Positions 1-8,918 of a DNA stretch of 64,000 bases are shown piece by piece; the stretch's first letter is position 1; the number at the start of each line of letters is the position of its first letter. The notes beneath the pieces were generated by a model that had not been told where the DNA came from, did not search any database, and saw only the letters and a program-made list of their open reading frames with translations. The stretch is from Halorubrum sp. CSM-61 (lineage in GTDB: Archaea > Halobacteriota > Halobacteria > Halobacteriales > Haloferacaceae), in the NCBI RefSeq assembly GCF_003781945.1, contig NZ_RJJW01000010.1, forward strand, positions 62,001-126,000, written 5' to 3'. The translations under genes were made by a program, and so were the position numbers.

Positions 1-871
1 GCGTCGAGAGGTCCACGTCGTTCCCCTCCGCGATGTATTCGCGGAGGCCGAGCCACACCGTCGGCACGCCCGCGGAGATCGTCACGCCCTCCTCCTCGAT
101 CAGCGCGGCGAGGTCGGCCGGCTCCGGCGACGGTCCCGGATAGACGTGTTTCGCGCCCGCGGCGGTCGCGGTGAAGGGCATCCCCCACGCGTTGACGTGG
201 AACATGGGGACGACGGGCATGACCACGTCGGAGTCCTCCATCGGGATCCCCTGCGGCGTCTGGGAGGCCATCGTGTGGCTCCACAGCATCGACTGCGTGT
301 ACTCGACGCCCTTCGGCTTCCCCGTGGTGCCGGAGGTGTAACAGAGCCCGGCGGGCTGGTCGCTATCGAGGTCGGGCCAGTCGTACTCGGTCGACCGGTC
401 CGCGACGAACTCCTCGTAGGGCGTCGCGTCGAGCGCGTCGATCTCGTCGGATCCCATCACGACGAAGTCGACGCCGTCGAACTCCTCCGCTCCCTCCGCG
501 GCGCCGGCGAGCTTCGGCGCCAGCGACGGGTCGACGAAGAGTATCTCGTCGTCGGCGTCGTCGACGATGTACCGGATGTGCTCGTCGGGCAGCAGGGGGT
601 TGATCGTGTGGAGCTGCGCGCCGGCGCTCGGGACGCCGAAGTACGTCTCGAAGTGGCGGGTGTGATTCCAGCAGAACGTCGCGATCCGGTCGCCGCGCTC
701 GATCCCGTGCGCGTCCAAGGCGTTCGCGAGTCGAGCCGTGCGATCGGCGTACTCGGAATAGGTGTGTCGCGTGCGTCCCTCGTGGGTCCGGGAGACGATC
801 TCGGTGTCCGGGTACAGTCGTTCGGCGCGCCACAGGAACGGTCGCAGCGTCTGGGAGTGTCCTCCGGGCAT
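1..871 (-). CDS. AMP-forming acyl-CoA synthetase, C-terminus beyond window
   Basis: Adenylate-forming enzyme that activates a carboxylic acid, probably a fatty acid, to acyl-AMP and then acyl-CoA. About 290 N-terminal residues are present. Reading from the ATG at 871 the protein begins MPGGHSQTLRPFLWRAERLY. The family AMP-binding signature YTSGTTGKPKGV lies near residue 180 and is followed by a conserved histidine region (VPMFHVNAWG), both diagnostic of the superfamily. Full-length relatives are about 530-560 aa, so nearly half is missing because the reading frame runs off the left edge. The substrate cannot be told from this part. An imperfect palindrome upstream (903-919) may be an operator shared with the regulator gene at 7132-7470. 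Confidence 0.9.
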   Translation of the reverse strand, partial: MPGGHSQTLRPFLWRAERLYPDTEIVSRTHEGRTRHTYSEYADRTARLANALDAHGIERGDRIATFCWNHTRHFETYFGVPSAGAQLHTINPLLPDEHIRYIVDDADDEILFVDPSLAPKLAGAAEGAEEFDGVDFVVMGSDEIDALDATPYEEFVADRSTEYDWPDLDSDQPAGLCYTSGTTGKPKGVEYTQSMLWSHTMASQTPQGIPMEDSDVVMPVVPMFHVNAWGMPFTATAAGAKHVYPGPSPEPADLAALIEEEGVTISAGVPTVWLGLREYIAEGNDVDLST

Positions 872-902
872 ACCTCACACACCACGGAGTCGAGAACTAT
901 GA

Positions 903-919
903 ACGTTATCATGGTTGAT
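903..919. promoter_or_regulatory. Candidate operator upstream of the acyl-CoA synthetase
   Basis: The 17-mer ACGTTATCATGGTTGAT lies 32 nt before the start codon of the minus-strand acyl-CoA synthetase. It matches 15 of 17 positions of a motif at 7473-7489 just before the start of a winged-helix regulator. It sits inside a wider inverted repeat TATCA-N10-TGATA read on the minus strand. The shared motif suggests common control, which is inference from two sites only. Confidence 0.35.
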
Positions 920-990
920 CGTGATAGTTAGTGGTGAGAGCGTTTGACGACGAAGTCGCTCGGTGATGCGTGATTAACTCCGAGGCAATG

Positions 991-1382
991 AACACCGCCA
1001 AAGCCCCAGCCGCTCGCTTATAAGTGGTTGCTTACGGCGGATCGGCGGTGAACATCGCCAAAGCCCCAGCCGCTCGCTTATAAGTGGTTGCTTACGGCGG
1101 ATCGGCGGTGAACATCGCCAAAGCCCCAGCCGCGAGGCGGGCAGACGCTCGCTGCGCTCCTCACTCGTTCGCTCCGCTCACTCGTTGCGGTGCTTGCGTC
1201 GCCTCTGCCCGCCTCGCGGCTGCCCCTTTGAGTCCCCCCGACCGCACCGCACAGCACCTCACGCCTCCCCAGCCTCGTCAGTCGCCTCCGCTTCGCTCCG
1301 GCGACTGACTCCCTCGCACGCGCTGACTCGCGGTCGCCGGTGGCGACCGCTCGCAGGCGCGCGCCGACAGCACGTCGGAAAT
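991..1382 (+). repeat. Dispersed multi-hairpin element, copy A, with two extra 60-bp promoter modules
   Basis: Fills the gap between the acyl-CoA synthetase and metX. Two identical-length 60-bp modules (991-1050 and 1051-1110), each with a TTATAAG box and the CAAAGCCCCAGCCG box, precede the body. Stem 1 pairs 1128-1145 with 1204-1221 (18 bp, perfect). Stem 2 has 10-bp arms flanking GCTTCGC, in about 1288-1320. Stem 3 is GCGGTCGCC, loop GGT, GGCGACCGC. Conserved linkers are GGCTGCCCCTTTGAGTCCC and CCTCCCCAGCCTCGTC. No terminal inverted repeat is visible, so this copy appears truncated at both ends. It contains no credible protein-coding gene. Confidence 0.8.
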
Positions 1383-1399
1383 AGCTGAAAAGCCGTCAG

Positions 1400-2698
1400 C
1401 TACCCTCTGAAGAGGCTCGCGTGCACCGGTGCGTGGTCGGGTTCGGGACGCGGGGACTCGTCGCCCTTCCCGCCGCCGTCGGAGACGGCGCGACCGGCGG
1501 TGCCCTCGGCGAGGAAGTCGCGGAGCGGCGGCCCGACGTGCTCGGGCTCGACGAGGAACGCGTCGTGGCCGTGGTCGGAGTCGATCACGTGGTGCGCGAC
1601 CGGGGCGTCGCCGGCGCGGAACGCGTCGGCGAGCGACGACAACTGCTCGACGGTGAAGTGCCAGTCGGCGGTGAAGCTCAACAGGAGCGCCTCGCCCTCG
1701 AAGGCGGCCAGCGCGTCGGCGTCGGTGCCGTGGCCCGCGGAGAGGTCGTACTCGTCCATCGCGCGCGTGAGGTAGAGGTAGCTGTTCGCGTCGAACCGGT
1801 CGCTGAACCCCTCCGCCTGGTAGTCGAGGTACGACTCCACCTCCCGGTACGGGAAGAACGCCGCCGTCGGCTCCGGCGGGAGCCCCAGGTCTCCCTCCTC
1901 GCGGGTCAGCGAGTCGCGGCCCGCGGAGCGACGCCCGAACTTGCGCTCCATCGACGCCTTCGAGAGGTACATGATGTGGCCGATCTGACGGGCCAAGGCG
2001 AGCCCCTCGTCCGGCGAGGGGCGGCCCTCGCCGTAGTAGTTCCCTCCGTTCCAGTTCGGGTCCGCGCGGATCGCCCGCCGGGCGACCGCGTCGAGCGCGA
2101 GGCACTGGGCGTCGAGGCGACCGGCGGTCGCGATGGCGACCACGCGGTCGACGTCGTCCGGGTAGCGCTTCGCCCACTCCAAGGCGTTCATCCCGCCGAC
2201 GCTCCCGCCGACGACGGCGCGGAGCCGACCCACGCCGAGGTGGTCCAGCAGGCGGCGCTGCGCGCGCGCCCAGTCCTCGACCTGCACCGGCGGGAAGGCG
2301 GTTCCCCACCGGTCGTGGTCGGGCTCCTCGGGGAGATCGAGGTCGGCGGGGCGCTCGCTCGCCGGTCCCGTGGTGCCGTAACAGGAGCCGGGGACGTTCG
2401 CGCAGACGACGTAGTACTCGGTGGTGTCGATCGCCTTCCCCGGGCCGACGATGTCGTCCCACCACGCGCGGGCCTGTCCGGCCTGCCCGGCCCCGCGGGT
2501 CCCCTCGTCGCGCTCCGGCGCGGGCGACCGGGCGACGTTCTGGCTGCCGGTGAGCGCGTGGCACACCAACACGACGTTGTCGCCGTCGAACTCGCCGTGG
2601 GTCTCGTAGGCGACCTCCAGGTCCGGGACCGACTGGCCGCACTCGAAGACGAACTCCCCGAGCGAGGCGACGCCGTGATCGGTCGGCGTCGCGCTCAT
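1400..2698 (-). CDS. metX: Homoserine O-acetyltransferase
   Basis: Transfers an acetyl group from acetyl-CoA to homoserine, giving the substrate of the downstream-acting sulfhydrylase MetY in methionine synthesis. The protein is 432 aa with an alpha/beta-hydrolase fold: [11 protein letters not shown] near residue 45, nucleophile elbow [12 protein letters not shown] near residue 165, acid region SFTADWHF and catalytic histidine in DSDHGHDAF. The Gly-Thr-Thr-Gly segment (CYGTTGP) is typical of MetX. The ATG at 2698 overlaps the metY stop by 4 nt, so the two genes are translationally coupled, with metY first. A longer upstream reading through the metY region is only an alternative frame and is not a fusion. 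Confidence 0.95.
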   Translation of the reverse strand: MSATPTDHGVASLGEFVFECGQSVPDLEVAYETHGEFDGDNVVLVCHALTGSQNVARSPAPERDEGTRGAGQAGQARAWWDDIVGPGKAIDTTEYYVVCANVPGSCYGTTGPASERPADLDLPEEPDHDRWGTAFPPVQVEDWARAQRRLLDHLGVGRLRAVVGGSVGGMNALEWAKRYPDDVDRVVAIATAGRLDAQCLALDAVARRAIRADPNWNGGNYYGEGRPSPDEGLALARQIGHIMYLSKASMERKFGRRSAGRDSLTREEGDLGLPPEPTAAFFPYREVESYLDYQAEGFSDRFDANSYLYLTRAMDEYDLSAGHGTDADALAAFEGEALLLSFTADWHFTVEQLSSLADAFRAGDAPVAHHVIDSDHGHDAFLVEPEHVGPPLRDFLAEGTAGRAVSDGGGKGDESPRPEPDHAPVHASLFRG

Positions 2699-3993
2699 GG
2701 GGATCGCTCCTCGGCGGCGCGCGCGCCGGCCGCGAGCCCCCGATCGAGGTCGGATATCACGTCGTCCGCGTCCTCGATCCCGACGGAGAGCCGGAGCATC
2801 TCCGGGTAGACGCCGGCGAGGCGCTGCTGCGTCTCGTCCATCTGCGCGTGCGTGGTCGAGGCCGGGTGGATGACGAGCGTCTTCGCGTCGCCGATGTTCG
2901 CGAGGAAGCTCGTCAGGTCGACCGCCTCGCAGAACGTCTTGGCGGCCTCGAAGCCGCCGTCGACGCCGAAGGTGACCATCCCGCCGTAGTCGTCGAGGTA
3001 CTCGGCCGCGTTGTCGTGGCTCTGGTGGTCCTCGAAACCGGGGTAGGCGACCCAGTCGACTCGGTCGTCGTCGCGGAGGAACTCGGCGACGGCCCGGGCG
3101 TTCTCGCAGTGGCGCTCCATCCGGAGCGGGAGCGTGTTGAGCCCCTGGATCGTCTGCCACGCGTCGAAGGGCGACTGCTGGCCGCCGGTCGGTCGGACCC
3201 CGCGCTGGCGGGCGACGTTGGCGAAGGCGGCGTCGCCGAACTGCTCGACGAAGTCGATCGGGAACGCCGGCGACTGGCCGTCGAGCTCGTCGTAGTCGGC
3301 GTCGGGGTGGTCCCACGGGAACTGCCCGCCGTCGACGACGACGCCGCCGACGGTGGTACCGTTGCCCGTGATCCACTTCGTCGTCGACTCCCAGACGACG
3401 TCGGCGCCGTGCTCGAACGGCCGGCAGAGGTAGGGGGTGGCGAAGGTGTTGTCGACCACGAGCGGGACCGCGTGCTCGTGGGCGATCTCGGCGAGCCGCT
3501 CGAAGTCGGGCGTGACGAGCGAGGGGTTCGCGACCGTCTCGACGTGGACGAACGCGGTGTCCTCGTCGATCACGTCCGCGTACGCCTCGTAGTCGAGGGT
3601 GTCGACGAGCCGCGCCTCGACCCCGCGGCGGCTCGCGATGCTCGTGAGGTACGCGGCCGTCCCGCCGTACATCTCGGAGCTGGCGACGACGTTGTCGCCC
3701 GCGCTCGCGAGGACGGTGGCGATCGCGTCGAGCGCGGCCATCCCCGAGCCGGTCGCGACCGCGTCGGAGCCGCCCGATAGGTCGGCGATGCGGTCCTCGA
3801 GGACGCTCACGGTCGGGTTGGAGAGCCGGGAGTAGACGTGGCCCTCCGCCCGGAGCGCGTACATCTCCGCCGCCGCGTCCGCGTCGTCGAAGACGAAGGA
3901 GGTCGTCTGGTGGATCGGGGTCGCGCGCGACCCGGTCGCCGGGTCGGCCTCGGCGCCGGCGTGGAGACTCCGGGTGTTGAACCCACGTGTCAT
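2695..3993 (-). CDS. metY: O-acetylhomoserine sulfhydrylase / aminocarboxypropyltransferase
   Basis: PLP enzyme that replaces the acetyl group of O-acetylhomoserine with sulfide to make homocysteine. The 432-aa protein begins [20 protein letters not shown], the usual start of the Cys/Met-metabolism PLP family. The PLP lysine is in [10 protein letters not shown] near residue 206, and YSRLSNPT and [10 protein letters not shown] are further family signatures. A TTATAG box about 30 nt before the ATG on the minus strand predicts a leaderless transcript. It is the first gene of a two-gene unit with metX. Confidence 0.95.
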   Translation of the reverse strand: MTRGFNTRSLHAGAEADPATGSRATPIHQTTSFVFDDADAAAEMYALRAEGHVYSRLSNPTVSVLEDRIADLSGGSDAVATGSGMAALDAIATVLASAGDNVVASSEMYGGTAAYLTSIASRRGVEARLVDTLDYEAYADVIDEDTAFVHVETVANPSLVTPDFERLAEIAHEHAVPLVVDNTFATPYLCRPFEHGADVVWESTTKWITGNGTTVGGVVVDGGQFPWDHPDADYDELDGQSPAFPIDFVEQFGDAAFANVARQRGVRPTGGQQSPFDAWQTIQGLNTLPLRMERHCENARAVAEFLRDDDRVDWVAYPGFEDHQSHDNAAEYLDDYGGMVTFGVDGGFEAAKTFCEAVDLTSFLANIGDAKTLVIHPASTTHAQMDETQQRLAGVYPEMLRLSVGIEDADDVISDLDRGLAAGARAAEERSP

Positions 3994-4149
3994 GTGTGTA
4001 GTGCATATATCTACAAACGTCTATAACCGTCAGTTACGGCAAGTGATGCCTCGGCCTGCGTCGAAGCGGCGGGAGCGACCGGATGCTGTCGTCTCCGACC
4101 GAGCGCCCGAAGCGTGAGTTTATCCCCGATCGCGAGCCTACCGTCGGTA

Positions 4150-5571
4150 ATGGCAGTCGCCGATCCCCCCGTACCGGAGCTCGCCGCACGCGCGAACGCC
4201 TGCGCCGATCGGCTCCGCGCCGCGGACCGCGTGCTGCTCGCGTCCCACATCGACGCCGACGGGCTCACGAGCGGCGCGATCGCGTCGACGGCGCTCGAAC
4301 GGGCCGGGATCGACCACGAGGTCGTCTTCGAGAAGCAGCTCGACGCCGAGTCGATCGCCGGCATCGCCGCCCGCGAGTTCGACGTGGTGTGTTTCACCGA
4401 CTTCGGCTCCGGCCAGCTCGACGTGATCGGCGAGCACGAGGACCGGGGCGACTTCGTCCCCGTGATCGCCGACCACCACCAGCCGGCCGACCGGGACACG
4501 GAGTTCCACCTCAACCCCCTCCTGGAGGGGATAAACGGCGCGAGCGAGCTGTCGGGCGCGGGCGCCAGCTACGTGCTCGCTCGCGCGCTGGAGGGTCCGG
4601 ACGCCGACAACCGCGACCTCGCCGCGCTGGCGGTCGTCGGCGCCGTCGGTGACATGCAGGACTCCGACGGCGGGCTCGTCGGCGCCAACGAGGCGGTCGT
4701 CGTCGACGGCGTCGACGCCGGCGTCATCGAGACGCAGACGGACCTGGACCTGTACGGCAGGCAGACGCGGCCGCTCCCGAAGCTGCTGGAGTACGCCTCC
4801 GACGTGAAGATCCCGGGCGTCTCGAACGACGAGGCGGGCGCGATCTCCTTCCTCACCGACCTCGACGTCGACGTGAAACGCGACGGGGAGTGGCGGCGCT
4901 GGGTCGACCTCGACGGCGAGGAGCGACAAATTCTCGCGTCCGCGCTGATGCGTCGCGCCGTCGCCTCCGGCGTCCCCGCCGACCGGATCGAAGCGCTCGT
5001 CGGCACCTCCTACACCCTCGTCGACGAGGAGCCGGGCACCGAGCTACGGGACGTGAGCGAGTTCTCCACCCTCCTCAACGCCACCGCCCGGTACGAGCGG
5101 GCCGACGTGGGGCTCGCGGTGTGTCTCGGCGACCGCGGCGACGCCCTCGCCGAGGCGCGTCGGCTCCTCCGGAACCACCGGAAGAACCTCTCGGAAGGGT
5201 TACAGTGGGTGAAAAACGAAGGCGTGACTCGCGAGGAGAACCTCCAGTGGTTCGACGCCGGCTCGCGGATCCGCGAGACGATCGTCGGCATCGTCGCCGG
5301 GATGGCGATCGGCTCGCCGGCACTCGACCGCTCGAAGCCCGTGATCGCGTTCGCGGAGGAGAGCGCGGAGGAGCTGAAGGTGTCCTCGCGGGGGTCACAC
5401 GCGCTGGTTCGGCGGGGGCTCGACCTCTCGGCGGTGATGCGGGAGGCGAGTCAGGCGGTCGGCGGCGACGGCGGCGGGCACGACGTGGCCGCGGGCGCGA
5501 CCATCCCGACGGACGAGCGCGACGCGTTCGTCGCCGAGGCGGACCGGCTGGTCGGCGAACAGCTCTCGTAG
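4150..5571 (+). CDS. DHH-family phosphoesterase, RecJ-like single-strand exonuclease
   Basis: Predicted Mn-dependent single-strand nuclease of the archaeal RecJ/GAN type, whose relatives bind the GINS replisome complex. Of 473 aa, the N-terminal DHH domain shows HIDADGLTSG (motif I), TDFGSG (motif II), ADHHQP (motif III) and GAVGDMQD (motif IV), so the metal ligands are complete. The C-terminal DHHA1 domain ends in GGDGGGHDVAAG. I chose the ATG at 4150, not a GTG at 4114, because a GTTTATCC box about 30 nt upstream suits a leaderless start there. It stands alone, divergent from metY. Other DHH enzymes (NrnA, oligoribonuclease type) are possible, but length and motif order fit RecJ-like proteins best. 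Confidence 0.88.
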   Translation: MAVADPPVPELAARANACADRLRAADRVLLASHIDADGLTSGAIASTALERAGIDHEVVFEKQLDAESIAGIAAREFDVVCFTDFGSGQLDVIGEHEDRGDFVPVIADHHQPADRDTEFHLNPLLEGINGASELSGAGASYVLARALEGPDADNRDLAALAVVGAVGDMQDSDGGLVGANEAVVVDGVDAGVIETQTDLDLYGRQTRPLPKLLEYASDVKIPGVSNDEAGAISFLTDLDVDVKRDGEWRRWVDLDGEERQILASALMRRAVASGVPADRIEALVGTSYTLVDEEPGTELRDVSEFSTLLNATARYERADVGLAVCLGDRGDALAEARRLLRNHRKNLSEGLQWVKNEGVTREENLQWFDAGSRIRETIVGIVAGMAIGSPALDRSKPVIAFAEESAEELKVSSRGSHALVRRGLDLSAVMREASQAVGGDGGGHDVAAGATIPTDERDAFVAEADRLVGEQLS

Positions 5572-5612
5572 CGAAACGGGACAGCGGAAGTCGGAACGTC
5601 GGTTGGGCGTCG

Positions 5613-6176
5613 TCAGGCCTCGCCGAGGTCGCGGAACATCGCGCGGTAGTCGTCGGACGACAGCGATTCGCCGAGCTCGTCGATGTCGGCGTCGAGCGTT
5701 TCGAGCCGATCGACCAGCTCTGCGTACGCCTCGTTCCCCTCGCGCTGGGCGGCCGGCTTCTGAGCGTCGAGCACCGCGCGCTTGCTCGCCAGCGCCGCGG
5801 CCTCCTGGATCAGGTCGTCGTACTCGCTGCGGGTCAACAGCGTGTCGATCGCCGCCAGCAGCTTCGAGCGGCTGACGGGCTTGGTGAGGTACAGGTCGAA
5901 CCCCATGTCGATGATGTCGAAGTCGGGCTCGACCGCGGTGACCATCGCGACGCGGCAGTCGTACCCCGCCTCGCGGATGTGATCGAGCACGTCGTCACCG
6001 CTCCCGTCGGGGAGGCGCCGATCGAGCAACACCACGTCGACCGCGCCGTCGACTCGGTCGATCGCTTCGGCGGCGGTCTCGGCGAGGTCCACGTCGTATC
6101 GCTCCTCGAGGAAGCCGGCGTACAGCGCGGCGATGTCGGGCTCGTCTTCGACGACGAGGACCGATGGCTCGCTCAC
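5613..6176 (-). CDS. Response regulator with REC and HalX domains
   Basis: Two-component receiver of 187 aa. The REC domain (about residues 4-117) has the acidic pair VVEDEPD, the phosphoacceptor aspartate in VVLLDRRLPDGSG (about residue 53), and the conserved lysine in LYLTKPVS. The C-terminal 65 residues form a helical HalX domain typical of haloarchaeal regulators and lack a recognisable DNA-binding domain, so output is probably through protein contact. It is divergent from the RAD55-like ATPase gene at 6321, with 144 bp between the starts, and its kinase partner is not in the window. Confidence 0.92.
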   Translation of the reverse strand: MSEPSVLVVEDEPDIAALYAGFLEERYDVDLAETAAEAIDRVDGAVDVVLLDRRLPDGSGDDVLDHIREAGYDCRVAMVTAVEPDFDIIDMGFDLYLTKPVSRSKLLAAIDTLLTRSEYDDLIQEAAALASKRAVLDAQKPAAQREGNEAYAELVDRLETLDADIDELGESLSSDDYRAMFRDLGEA

Positions 6177-6320
6177 CGCCGATCACCGCCGGGGGCGACG
6201 GGGGACGCTTCACCGGGCATACAGGAAGGGGCGGCGTGTCGAGGAATAAACCTGTCGGCGTCCGTGCGGCCGGTCCGTCGGATCGTCTTTTATATACTCC
6301 CGTCGCCAAGAAAGGGACGA

Positions 6321-7049
6321 ATGTCAGAACTCGTCTCCACGGGGGTCGAGGGGCTCGACTCGATCCTCTCCGGCGGAATCACGGAGCGATCGACGGTCCT
6401 CGTCTCCGGAAACCCCGGTACCGGCAAGAGTATCTTCGGAATTCAGTACCTTCATCACGGCGTCACCGAACACGACGAGCGCGGCGTGTACGTCTCCTTC
6501 GAGGAGGACGAGGCGGACATCCGCGGCGCCGCGAAGTCGATCGGACTGGAGGGGTTCGACGACGCCGTCGACAGCGGCGACATCGTCATCCTCGACAAAC
6601 GCGAGATGCTGCGCGAGACCGACTTCTCGACGGCGGTCGACAAGCTCCTCGACACGATCGAGGACGGTGACTTCGATCGACTGGTGCTCGACTCGCTGTC
6701 GATGTTCCAGCTCTTCTTCGACGCCGAACAGGAGAAGCGGACGTACCTGCTGAAGTTTTCGGACATTCTCAAGGCGAACGGACTCACCTCCCTGCTCATC
6801 AACGAGCAGGGCGCGGTGTTTCCGGACACCGAGGTCGGACTGGAGAACTTCCTCACCGACGGCAACATCTACTTCATCCAGACGCCGACCGACTCCGGCG
6901 TCAACCGGTACGTCTGGGTCGCGAAGATGCGGAAACAGGACATCGATACCGACATCTTCCCGATGGAGATCGGCGAGGGCGGGATCACCGTCCACGAGCG
7001 GGCCGGCGGGTTCTCGATGATGGGACGGTCCGAGGAACCCTCGTTCTGA
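6321..7049 (+). CDS. RAD55/KaiC-like RecA-superfamily ATPase
   Basis: Single-domain RecA-fold ATPase of 242 aa. Walker A is SGNPGTGKSIFG near residues 32-43, and Walker B is DRLVLDSLSMF near residue 115. Such proteins often act as signalling ATPases in archaea, but the substrate and partner here are unknown. The ATG at 6321 was chosen because a TTTATATA box lies 33 nt upstream; a long in-frame reading from 4890 is only open frame opposite coding DNA. It faces the HalX response regulator across a shared promoter region, and the archaellum cluster follows about 1.3 kb later. Confidence 0.88.
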   Translation: MSELVSTGVEGLDSILSGGITERSTVLVSGNPGTGKSIFGIQYLHHGVTEHDERGVYVSFEEDEADIRGAAKSIGLEGFDDAVDSGDIVILDKREMLRETDFSTAVDKLLDTIEDGDFDRLVLDSLSMFQLFFDAEQEKRTYLLKFSDILKANGLTSLLINEQGAVFPDTEVGLENFLTDGNIYFIQTPTDSGVNRYVWVAKMRKQDIDTDIFPMEIGEGGITVHERAGGFSMMGRSEEPSF

Positions 7050-7131
7050 CGCCCGGGGAAGAGACGAACGAGAAGGCGAAGGGGAGACGAACGCGGTGTG
7101 TCGGGGACGATCGCGGAGCGGGGACGAACCC

Positions 7132-7470
7132 TTACTGTCCGGACGAGAGGTCGCGCCACACGTCGTCGAGACGGTTCTTCACCGCGGAGCGCTCCTCAAC
7201 CTCGACGGTGAGCCCGTCGCGGAAGTCGACCTCGACGCCGTCGACCTTCCGGCGGTACACCTTCACGCGGCGGTGCTCGTCCGAGAGCGGGCGGTCGTGA
7301 AGCTCCAAGAGGTCGGCCTCTTCCAGCTCGTTGATCCGGCGGTAACACGTCGCGATCGGCACGTCAAGCTCGTCGCTGAGATCCTGTGCGGACTTCGCGT
7401 CACCGGTCGCGGTCAGGATATCCGTGTTATACTTGTTGCCGAGCACCGTGATCAGATCGTCCCCCACCAT
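7132..7470 (-). CDS. Winged-helix transcriptional regulator, ArsR-like
   Basis: DNA-binding regulator of 112 aa. A helix-turn-helix runs from DILTATGDAKSAQDLSDELD through VPIATCYRRINELEEADLLE (residues about 17-58), followed by a beta wing. No metal-binding cysteine cluster is seen: there is one Cys, in TCYRR. A TTTTAAGC box about 30 nt upstream on the minus strand predicts a leaderless transcript. The motif at 7473-7489 lies between that box and the ATG, where a bound protein would block transcription, so autoregulation is plausible. It is divergent from the small membrane protein gene at 7656, a pairing common in haloarchaea. Confidence 0.85.
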   Translation of the reverse strand: MVGDDLITVLGNKYNTDILTATGDAKSAQDLSDELDVPIATCYRRINELEEADLLELHDRPLSDEHRRVKVYRRKVDGVEVDFRDGLTVEVEERSAVKNRLDDVWRDLSSGQ

Positions 7471-7472
7471 TC

Positions 7473-7489
7473 ACGTTATCGTTGTTGAT
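7473..7489. promoter_or_regulatory. Candidate autoregulatory operator of the winged-helix regulator
   Basis: The 17-mer ACGTTATCGTTGTTGAT begins 3 nt upstream of the regulator start codon and lies downstream of its TATA-like box. It differs at two positions from the sequence at 903-919. Its position between TATA box and start codon would suit a repressor site. Confidence 0.35.
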
Positions 7490-7655
7490 TTTTTGAGCTT
7501 AAAAGGGTACCGGTGATCGACCTCGGTCGAGAATCCGGTCCGGTAGGGCGGCGCACGGCGGTGCCGGGCGTTCGGGGGGAGCAGCTATTCGCGGATGTTA
7601 TCGCCGGTGATAGCCGCCACCGTAGGTTTATATCCCGACTCCGGCCACGGTGGGT

Positions 7656-7994
7656 ATGGAGCTCATCGAGGGGCTGTATCTCGTGACGACCACCGTGCTG
7701 GCGGGCGCGAGCGCGACGCTGCTCGCGTTCGCGGTCTCGGCGTACCGATCCTCGGGCCGAACCGCGATGGCGTACCTCGCGGTCGGGTTCGGACTCGTCG
7801 TCCTCGCCGCCGTGGCGACGCCCGTCGCCGCCTTCCAGACATCGTTCGCGAACCCGCAGGCGCTACTACTCGTCAACACCGGGCTGCTGGCGGCGTCGAT
7901 GGCGCTGGTCGCCGGGAGCCTCGCCGTCTACGAGCCCGGCACGCGGGAGTTCGTGATCCCCGACTCGGAGCTGACGCGAATTCAGGAGCGCTGA
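7656..7994 (+). CDS. Small integral membrane protein, DUF7521-like
   Basis: A 112-aa protein with three predicted membrane helices at about residues 5-26, 34-58 and 70-91, and a short polar C-terminus (VIPDSELTRIQER). No catalytic motif is recognised. A TTTATAT box about 27 nt before the ATG supports a leaderless start at 7656, so an in-frame GTG at 7650 is rejected. It is divergent from a winged-helix regulator gene, and haloarchaeal membrane proteins of this size (DUF7521) usually have such a neighbour. The function is unknown; a partnership with the regulator is inferred only from context. Confidence 0.75.
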   Translation: MELIEGLYLVTTTVLAGASATLLAFAVSAYRSSGRTAMAYLAVGFGLVVLAAVATPVAAFQTSFANPQALLLVNTGLLAASMALVAGSLAVYEPGTREFVIPDSELTRIQER

Positions 7995-8331
7995 GGCGAC
8001 GCGGATCGACCACAGACGGGGCAAACGAAGCGGGCAGCGCCGGGGCCAAGCAGCTTCGAGAAGGCCGCCGATCGCACGCGAGAGACTTGCAGACGTGTGC
8101 GGATCGCGACCGATCTGCCCCGATCATCCGGAACTCTCACAGATCCAGAGCCGATAACTATATCGCGATATCGTTGATATATTCAGAAACTATCGGGCAG
8201 AAACAAGTCCCATAATCGCAATACTGCAGCGTTTTATCAGGTCGAATAATCGGCACGGAGTCTTTAATAGTGAAATCACTCTCCCTAGCGATAACGCCCG
8301 CCGGGCAGGCCGGGGGCCGACGCAACACACA
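7995..8331 (+). promoter_or_regulatory. Upstream region of the archaellin genes
   Basis: A 337-bp gap that is more AT-rich than its surroundings. Two TATA-like boxes are visible: GTTTTATC (8231-8238) and CTTTAATAG (8262-8270). The second lies about 65 nt before the archaellin start, implying a leader of about 35-40 nt. A perfect 12-bp palindrome ATATCGCGATAT (8160-8171) is a possible regulator site. No gene is seen in the gap. Confidence 0.5.
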
Positions 8332-8916
8332 ATGTTCGAAACACTACTGGACGAGGAAGAGCGCGGTCAAGTGGGGATCGGGACCCTCATCGTGTTCATC
8401 GCGATGGTGCTGGTGGCGGCGATCGCCGCCGGCGTCCTGATCAACACGGCCGGGTTCCTTCAGACGCAGGCGGAAGCAACGGGCGAAGAAAGTACAAGTC
8501 AGGTGAGCGACCGGCTGCAGGTGGTGAGTCAGTCAGGGAACGTGACTGGTGAAGACCCTCGAGAAGTTGATCAATTAAATATCACAGTGGCACAGTCTCC
8601 TGGTGCTAGTAATATCGACTTATCCGAGACGAGCGTTGAACTCATCGGGACTGGCGGACAGGAAACGTTCCAGCTTGGCGAGGAGGCCACGATCGACATC
8701 TACACTGGAGAAAGTGGTGATGTCGTGCTGACCGATACCAGCGACCGTGCCGATATTGGAGTCGATCTAACTAGCGGCGTAGCTGCGGGTTACGGTACAC
8801 TCGAAGGCGGCGACCGCCTGTCGGTGACCTTCACGACGCCGTCGGGTGCAACCACGAGCGCAGAGCTTCGTGTCCCGACGACATTGACTAGCGAACAGAC
8901 CTCGGTGAGGCTGTAA
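8332..8916 (+). CDS. Archaellin 1 (archaellum filament subunit)
   Basis: Major structural subunit of the archaellum, 194 aa as precursor. A class III signal peptide ends in EEERG, followed by the mature start [20 protein letters not shown], a hydrophobic helix that packs the filament core. The prepilin peptidase (ArlK/PibD) should cut after the glycine. Sequons NVT and NIT are possible N-glycosylation sites. The next gene, 2 nt downstream, is a paralogue nearly identical over the first 50-60 residues and divergent in the surface-exposed part. The two are likely co-transcribed, giving a two-archaellin filament. Confidence 0.95.
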   Translation: MFETLLDEEERGQVGIGTLIVFIAMVLVAAIAAGVLINTAGFLQTQAEATGEESTSQVSDRLQVVSQSGNVTGEDPREVDQLNITVAQSPGASNIDLSETSVELIGTGGQETFQLGEEATIDIYTGESGDVVLTDTSDRADIGVDLTSGVAAGYGTLEGGDRLSVTFTTPSGATTSAELRVPTTLTSEQTSVRL

Positions 8917-8918
8917 CA

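Noticed and set aside
991-1110. Tandem 60-bp units considered as a CRISPR array
   Set aside because: The units are adjacent without unique spacers, contain promoter boxes, and no cas genes are present.
1400-4006. An 868-codon frame spanning metX and metY
   Set aside because: Only the metX part is real; the rest is an out-of-frame reading of metY rich in Arg and Pro. The two genes have separate starts and overlap by 4 nt.
4890-7049. A 719-codon frame ending in the RAD55-like ATPase
   Set aside because: The first 475 residues are open frame in other frames of the DHH gene and opposite the response regulator. A TATA box and normal domain start place the true ATG at 6321.
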